Under the pieces are notes generated by a model. The model was given only the letters and a program-made list of their open reading frames with translations, was not told the origin of the DNA and ran no database searches. This document shows positions 18,076-23,478 of a stretch of DNA of 23,478 nucleotides, in pieces. This stretch comes from Ophiothrix spiculata (Eukaryota; Echinodermata; Ophiuroidea; Amphilepidida; Ophiotrichidae), in assembly GCA_000969725.1 (NCBI GenBank), contig JXSR01S027702.1. One strand, given 5' to 3'. Both the position numbers and the translations under genes were made by a program. Numbering within the stretch: position 1 is the first letter of the stretch; each line of letters begins with the position of its first letter.

Positions 18076-19349
18076 ATTAAACCCATTTTCATTCAAAAAC
18101 TTAACATTTTACAGACACAAAATTTATGAGGAAAATATGAGCAACGTTTTGGTACCAAAATCACAAACAAGTTTGAAAAACATTTTAAGCAATCAGATCA
18201 AGTCTTTTAAAAACCTGATGACACAAGATATTTTTGTGACAGAAAGGGGTTAAGTGGGGTTTTTTTTTGAAAGGGGACAAAATTGTATAATTTACTTTAT
18301 GGGAATTTGCCTGAAAATGATAAAGATTTTGAACAAGGTGATATGTGATTCAATGTCTTTGCCTCCCACCCCACCAAAATTGAGTAATCCCCGTAACCCT
18401 CCTCCAAGCTTGATTAAAGAACTTGATTTTCCCAAAACAATAGTATTCATTATGCTTTCTTCCCCAAATTCATTGTTTACTTATTGTACATTAATAACTA
18501 TCTGCAAGATATTTTTCCATTTTATAACCAAATTTACATCAATTTTTGTGTTGTTTTTCTTGTAGTTTGCCCTAATTGACAGACTGTGATTGATACTCCG
18601 GTATTGCACACAAAGTAATTTGTGTATTATATCTTGGTCAAGTTCACATGTAAAATGATCCTAATCTGAGGAGGGGTAAATGAGCAGGCTTTTGTACCTA
18701 AATAGTACTGATTTAATAACTCTGAATTGACATATGTTTACATAAACTTGTACTGTGTTATTTTTTCCCAAATTTGATCAAATTTAGTGATTAAGATGGA
18801 TCATTTTGGGAGAAAGTTGTATAAAATTTCTAGGTCAAGTTCCTCTTTGAAATATGAAACTTATGATCATTTTCATTAGGCTGGTAACTCGTTCCCTAGG
18901 CTCATCTGAGAGAGAATGATATAAATAAATGAGGATAGTCTCATTTTGTCTAGCACTGATTTCTGTGAGCGTCCTCTGTCAGATGAATTTTCCATTTTGA
19001 GATCCTTGGGGGGGGGGGGGGGCACTTGCATAATAAAGTGGTACTCATGCTTGTCCCAGCACCTCAAAATTGAACCCTAAATGGCATAATTGCTAACAGC
19101 AAATTGCACCCATAAATGGTGTAAGATGATGTAAATTGCACCCCAAATGCTGTAATTGTGTAATATTATAATAACCTTTTCTTCAAAAATAGGTGTTAAA
19201 AAGTATAAAATTGGAAATTTTCATTCATTTACATGCAGTACTTGTTTTTAAATGTTTGTATGCAAAATATGCACAGCAAGGTACTTGGCAGAGATATACT
19301 CTGTGAAAAGTTGAATTTACAACCCTATGCCATAAATTATGCTGAAAAC
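18076..19349. other. Long stretch without recognised genes
   Basis: AT-rich. TTGGTCAAGTTC (18634) and TAGGTCAAGTTC (18832) recur, with another copy at 21453, hinting at a diverged repeat. A hairpin ACACAAA-GTAA-TTTGTGT lies near 18609-18625. A 14-base G run is at about 19009-19022. The 103-codon frame at 18254-18565 is proline- then phenylalanine-rich with no domain, and its start lies in a T run; I do not support it as a gene. Confidence 0.4.
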
Positions 19350-19659
19350 TACACTCTTAAAATGAAAAGAGTGAACATTCACTCTTTCTTAGAGTGATGT
19401 TTTTTTCACTCCAAATGAGTGACATTTCACTCTTTTCGAGTGAAACCGAACGGGATTTCACTCTTAAATCAAAAGAGCGGTATAAATGACCACTCTTTAA
19501 AAGAGTGACTATTTTCACTCCCTCAAAGAGTGAATTATAACTCTATAAGAGTGACATTTCACTCTTTAAGAGTGAAACCCCATTCGATTTCACTCGAAAA
19601 GAGTGAAATGTCACTCTTTTGGAGTGAAAAAAAAATCACTCTTTTCTTTTAAGAGTGTA
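19350..19659. mobile_element. ACTCTT foldback MITE, TA-flanked
   Basis: Bounded by TA, it starts CACTCTTAAAA and ends TTTTAAGAGTG. The two arms (about 19352-19467 and 19545-19657) are near-perfect reverse complements, sharing TTTCACTCCAAA, GAGTGACATTTCACTCTTTT and CGAGTGAAA. The left arm has an extra ~22 bp (around ACATTCACTCTTTC). The element is also built from many short ACTCTT/AAGAGT palindromes, so it can fold at two scales. TA flanks suggest Tc1/mariner-type mobilisation. No coding capacity. Confidence 0.85.
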
Positions 19660-19866
19660 CCTCTTTGTCAAATGTGAAGATGCCGCTGGTGGGTTAAAAT
19701 CAGACCATTTTATGCCAATTTTTATGATGAGCATGAGTACCAATTGCCAATCAGGATGCCCCCCCCCCCCCCTGGGTTTGAGATGAAGGAGAAACAGAAG
19801 TGCCTATAGAAAAATGCTCAAAAGTCAAAAATCCAATCTGGTGGACTGGTCTTCACCAATCAGTAT

Positions 19867-20140
19867 GGGTCAGTTTATACTTGGCCTCCAAACAAAATTT
19901 TTGATACCAAACATTTTGACGTCTTTAAATATGTGCGAGCAAATTAAAAGTATAGTCCGGTAACAAACATTTGATGCCAGTTCAATGATTTTGCTTTGAT
20001 TCAAAATTATTAAACACATATGGAGTTTAGCGTGAAACTCAGTGTTGAAGTTATTTTATTTGGAGTCACTCGTCATTTTTACGTCACGACCAAATGATTG
20101 TAGCGAAAATTTTGTTTTGAGGCCGAGTATAGACTTACCC
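19867..20140. mobile_element. 274-bp MITE with GGCCTC-containing inverted repeats
   Basis: The left end GGGTCAGTTTATACTTGGCC continues TCCAAACAAAATTTT. The right end reverse complemented is GGGTAAGTCTATACTCGGCC then TCAAAACAAAATTTT: ~35-bp repeats with about four mismatches. Flanks are AGTAT and TATAT, consistent with a TA or TAT duplication. The interior contains ACGTCACGACC and is non-coding. Confidence 0.8.
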
Positions 20141-20599
20141 TATATGGTGGACAATGGTCACAATCAATGTCAAGTTCATCATGATATCTTATGAATTAAA
20201 ATCAGACATCAATCTGCTATGTTCTTTTGTCTAATTTTGTGCTAATTAAACGTGATTGGTGTGATTAATCTTTTGATGTTTTACTTTGTGTATGCTGTAT
20301 GTAAAGTGATATCTGACTTTGGACATGACAGATCAATTAGTGACCATTCTATTATACAATACTCAAGACGCAAGTTTATGTAAAAATACAGGCCAAAAAC
20401 AAAAATAAACATGTTTCCCCTCTCCTCCCCTTTTCTGTACTTTAAAATGACACTTATTTATTTAAGTTGATCATAGCAATCGTCTAAATCTACATCTACA
20501 AAATTGCTCGGTAAAGTCGACTAATGTCGATATCTGACCGAGGACAATGATTCTGACATTGGACGGAATATTCCAAAGTGAGGGTGTAAAGAAAAATTG
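20141..20599. other. Stretch without recognised genes
   Basis: Unique AT-rich sequence with no open frame or repeat of note. The composition is slightly more balanced near 20500-20560. Confidence 0.35.
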
Positions 20600-20690
20600 T
20601 GTGCTTGGTCTGGGCTCGAACCACTGACATCTCATATGTAAAGCAAAAGTAGTAGCTTTGTACTACAGGGGAAACTCGGGCAGGTCAGGC
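20600..20690 (-). repeat. tRNA-like relic (A and B boxes), possible tRNA-derived SINE fragment
   Basis: On the minus strand GGTTCGAGCCC (20622-20612) is a perfect RNA polymerase III B box, and TAGTACAAAG (20665-20656) fits the A-box pattern TRGYNNARNG. The 33-base spacing between them is tRNA-like. The acceptor and T stems do not pair, so it is not a functional tRNA. It is best read as a tRNA pseudogene or the head of a tRNA-derived SINE. Confidence 0.45.
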
Positions 20691-20960
20691 ATTCAATTTC
20701 AATATATATTATTTTAAATGTAAAATGTCAAAAAATGTGTGCCTTGCTCAAATTTCAAGATATTCTCTGAATTTTAGTCAAAATTGGCCATTTTATGTGT
20801 GAATTTCAAGATTCCTGAAACTATTTTTAGATTTAAAATTTGCAGATTTAAAAAATAAGAAATTTTTCTTCAACCATTTTTGCTCCAAAAAATTGCTCTC
20901 CCAGACGATTCCTTTGTCCCCAGTTTGATCTCATATTTTTTATGTAAGACAAAAAAAAAA
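20691..20960. other. AT-rich spacer
   Basis: No genes, with short A and T runs. Part of it may be the body of the tRNA-like SINE, but no second copy in the window allows a test. Confidence 0.3.
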
Positions 20961-21287
20961 ACAGGTATGTTTCCTGTGGGTTGTCACAAAACCTAAATGC
21001 GAAATGCATTTTTTCTTAATGAGGTGCTAAGGCAAATTTGCATAAGAACATCCGCATGGGTGATGAATTTTAGCAAGAAACCTGTTGAAATGCAGGCGAA
21101 CTCAGGTTTTGATTGTTTGTTGAAAAGAAAACACGTCTCTAGTAATTATTTTTTAATCGTCCCTATTCTTTTTTATCAAATCTGCTATTTTGATTTTCAT
21201 TTTTTTTCCAAATCAGAATAAAAAAATTAAATGTGGTAATATATGATGCCAAAACGAAATGCGCGCTGCCCACAGGAAGCAAACTTG
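20961..21287. mobile_element. MITE with TTCCTGTGGG inverted repeats
   Basis: The left end ACAGGTATGTTTCCTGTGGG and the reverse complement of the right end, ACAAGTTTGCTTCCTGTGGG, agree at 17 of 20 positions. AAATGCG/CGAAATGCGCG blocks lie just inside both arms. The 74-codon frame at 20997-21221 lies wholly within it and does not look like a protein gene. The target duplication is obscured by flanking A and T runs. Confidence 0.55.
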
Positions 21288-21693
21288 TTTCTTTTTTAGC
21301 CTAACATATTATTTTTTTCAACATGGCCTTTAAATGCTTTATTTTATATTTGATTGATGTTTATAAAAACTTGTGTTTATAAATTTAATGCATTGTTATT
21401 TTGGTTTATTTTTATACAATTTTGTGTCCAAAGATTCTTTTTATGCAAATTCTAGGTCAAGTTCGACAGGAGAAACATGATACCTAATTTGTCCTGGGTT
21501 TTTCAATAATTGTATAATGACAGGTTGTTCGTAAAATGATTCTAGTCACCATTGTGTACTTAAACAAAACCACTTTACTTGTTCATATCTTTGTTAAACT
21601 TGAGGCAAAACCAAATTGAAAGATGTTTGTAAATTACCTAAGTGATTGATATACTATTAAAAAAAGTTATTAATCTGAAAAGTTTGAAATCAT
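21288..21693. other. AT-rich stretch
   Basis: Contains TAGGTCAAGTTC at 21453, a third copy of a motif seen at 18634 and 18832. No gene. Confidence 0.35.
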
Positions 21694-22035
21694 TTAAAGG
21701 CGCTTGGTCCGATTGCTTCAACTTTTTTTCAAACTTATTGAGATTTTGGTAACAAAATATTTGTCATATTTTTCTCATAAACCATGCGAAATTTCACGGC
21801 TCAGCTATGTACCGTTTTGGAGATATGTATGAAAATGTGTCTAATTATGGTAACCATAGTTAATTTCTACAGTAACGTATAGGCGGCTTTGACAATGTTT
21901 GAAATATAAAACTGCCCATAAATCCCAAACGGCTTGACTGATTCACCTGAAATTTGAAACTTACACCACTTTGGTGGTCATCTTTCATATAACATTGAAA
22001 ACTAAATTTTTAAAAATCGGACCAAGTTCCTTTAA
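21694..22035. mobile_element. TTAA-flanked MITE family C
   Basis: Starts TTAAAGGCGCTTGGTCCGAT and ends ATCGGACCAAGTTCCTTTAA: a 20-bp inverted repeat with two or three mismatches, including the TTAA duplication. The 342-bp body has CCCAAACGGCTTGACTGATT near the right end and no coding frame. The termini resemble those of families A and B. Confidence 0.85.
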
Positions 22036-22100
22036 GGGTGAAAGAAACTGTTTGGAAAAAAGTTTGGGATGATGTTGAACTTGTCAAATATCCCTGCAAA
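22036..22100 (+). mobile_element. 3' fragment of TTAA-MITE family A
   Basis: TTTGGAAAAAAGTTTGGGATGATGTTGAACTTGTC (22051-22085) matches the last ~60 bp of the family A copies (GTTTGGAGAAAAGTTTGGGG...GCTGAACTTGTCC) and ends in a decayed terminal repeat, AAATATCCCTGC. The rest of the family A body is absent upstream, where family C now abuts it. Confidence 0.6.
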
Positions 22101-22138
22101 AATAAATTTTTTAAACTGCCTTTGAGTTTGAAGAATAC

Positions 22139-22668
22139 TACACTGCCGCTCGAAAGTATTTCCGCATAATTAAAACGTTCAGAAACCTCGTTGTTTTATA
22201 ATAAATGACCTAAAATCATCAAAGATTCATACACTATAGTATAGGTAACCTATCTATTCAATATGAATAAATCTATGTTTGTTTTCATATTTAATCTTCC
22301 ATTGCCATAGAAATGACTGATATGGCCATATACAAATACACCACAAGTACAAATCTCATTAATATGTAACTTATCAATTTTTCATAACCTCATTATAACC
22401 TTGTAACCGGATAGAATATTGTCAGGTTATAAGTTTTAAAACAAATGCGCAGAAATGTATACAAACTCAATTTTTTATGTGCAGACGAAAGTAGTTATGC
22501 GTGTTACACACCATATTTTTTAAGTGTAATGAATACAATTTCGAATTGCTTAGTTCAATAATTATACAATATAGACTCTGTCGAAAAATGATGAAAATCG
22601 GATAAACCTGTTTTTGAGATATGGCTATATAAAGTTTTTGTGCGGAAATACTTTTGAGCGGGAGTGTA
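22139..22668. mobile_element. Tc1/mariner-type MITE (CACTNCCGCTCRAAAGTATTTCCGCA ends; 526 bp)
   Basis: The left end TACACTGCCGCTCGAAAGTA and the right end reverse complemented, TACACTCCCGCTCAAAAGTA, both continue TTTCCGCA, giving ~26-bp inverted repeats with two differences, bounded by TA. Termini of the form CACT-CCG-TCAAAAGT are known from Tc1/mariner-superfamily elements. The interior is AT-rich with no transposase frame, so it is non-autonomous or internally deleted. The frame at 22614-22844 only crosses its right end. Confidence 0.8.
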
Positions 22669-23089
22669 TGTATGCTGATAACTTTTTACATTATGCACTT
22701 ACTCTATTTAGATTCAAGCATGAAAGGTCAATTCACATTCCCTTACACTGTTGCACTCATAATCTTCAGAAACAAAACTTCCCTAGTTTTTTTCTTTTGA
22801 AAAAATCACTAATCTGTTTATGTTTTTTGCTACTGCGAGTATAAAAACACAAGTTCCTGAGTATTAAATGACCTCAGTAACATGATATTATTAATCTCTC
22901 TAAGAAATTATGGTTAAGACTCTACCATTCTTCAATCCGTTGTTTTGTTAAAAGTCTGTTTGCTTCCATTGCTACACTAAGTGCCAAATAAAAAAGCCCT
23001 TAAAAGGTGCACACAATAGCAATGTAAAACATGTTGACACTCAAAGTGCCCAAATTTGAATAGCGTATTGACCATGTATTGACGAGTAT
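22669..23089. other. AT-rich stretch without recognised genes
   Basis: No transposon ends or RNA genes recognised. Confidence 0.35.
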
Positions 23090-23091
23090 TA

Positions 23092-23150
23092 TCTGGGTAG
23101 CTCAATGGATAAGACCATGCAGTGTAAGGTTTGGTTTTGCAGAGTTTTTG
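23092..23150 (+). repeat. tRNA-like A box with a weak B box (possible SINE relic)
   Basis: CTGGGTAGCTCAATGGATAAG holds TAGCTCAATGG (23098-23108), a near-perfect A box as found in tRNAs and tRNA-derived SINEs. About 22 bases on, GGTTTGGTTTT is a decayed B box (consensus GGTTCGANNCC). The spacing is shorter than in a tRNA, so an internal deletion or a chance match is possible. Confidence 0.3.
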
Positions 23151-23478
23151 GCATACCGAATATTCAATGCAACAACTATCCGTGTTTGAATTATGTCTCC
23201 TAAGTTATAACACTAATGCACCTAGGGATTAGATCAGGGATTTGATGATATCATATAGAATACTTTTTTATTTGCAACAGCATCGAATATTCTATTATGT
23301 AATAGTCGTCATTACATAGATATGTGTGGAAATTTATCGAATAACGAAAAAATATTGCACATTATCATGCTTTGAGGTGTCCAAGTGTGGGAAAATATTG
23401 GATCCAAAACATGATAATGATAAAATTGGATGATTTACGCCCGATATTTATTGGTCTCGCTATGAGTTTTAAAATATT
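23151..23478. other. Window end, no recognised features
   Basis: AT-rich unique sequence. No gene, RNA or repeat was identified. Confidence 0.35.

Noticed and set aside
18254..18565. 103-codon frame, hydrophobic C-terminus
   Set aside because: Phenylalanine-rich because the DNA is T-rich; no domain, no good start, no splice support.
1..23478. CRISPR arrays, bacterial operons, rRNA, phage genes
   Set aside because: No regularly spaced short repeats, no dense coding, no rRNA-like blocks; the composition and MITE content indicate a eukaryotic nuclear genome.

Overview
This looks like a piece of nuclear genome from a metazoan with a large, repeat-rich, AT-rich genome. It has no bacterial-style gene packing: the longest open frame is 133 codons, stop codons are dense in all six frames, and I see no rRNA, intact tRNA, CRISPR array or operon. 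The sequence is dominated by short non-autonomous DNA transposons (MITEs), tandem duplications, homopolymer runs and palindromes. The mix, including TTAA-bounded MITEs, grey repeats with GCCCGTAGCC ends and ACTCTT foldbacks, resembles marine invertebrates, perhaps an echinoderm, hemichordate or other invertebrate deuterostome. The species assignment is an impression, not a proof.

Layout. 1-1750: tandem and direct repeats, namely a 49-bp repeat carrying nuclear-receptor-like half-sites, a two-copy duplication interrupted by a 167-bp MITE, and two ~95-bp copies of a block with a 14-bp palindrome around CACGTG. 1751-4560: mostly AT-rich unique DNA with two GC-richer patches (about 2440-2670 and 3760-4330) holding unassigned open frames. 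4579-4815: a 127-bp-period duplication. 5745-9609: a degenerate CG-rich-ended repeat, TTAA-MITE family A copy 1, a small foldback, a decayed and a better preserved copy of a GCCCGTAGCC MITE, and TTAA-MITE family B. 10515-11224: a third GC-richer patch with unassigned frames on both strands. 12349-13236: a TA-flanked MITE, a three-copy repeat and a hairpin with telomere-like CCCTAA units. 14203-14618: the best coding candidate, a 93-codon frame with a TATA box upstream, an N-glycosylation site, a hydrophobic C-terminus and a strong splice donor; it could be the first coding exon of a membrane receptor. 14800-18075: more repeats, including family A copy 2. 19350-22668: a dense MITE cluster (ACTCTT foldback, GGCCTC-type element, tRNA-like relic, CCTGTGGG element, TTAA family C joined to a family A fragment, and a Tc1/mariner-type MITE). 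The rest to the end is AT-rich with one more tRNA-like A box.

How it fits together. There is little sign of cooperating genes. The theme is mobile DNA: at least eight MITE-like families, three of which share TTAA target duplications and a related AGG...TGG-type terminal motif, as if one type of transposase (piggyBac-like or another TTAA-specific family, encoded elsewhere) had mobilised them all. The window is most likely intergenic or intronic, with at most one or a few isolated exons.
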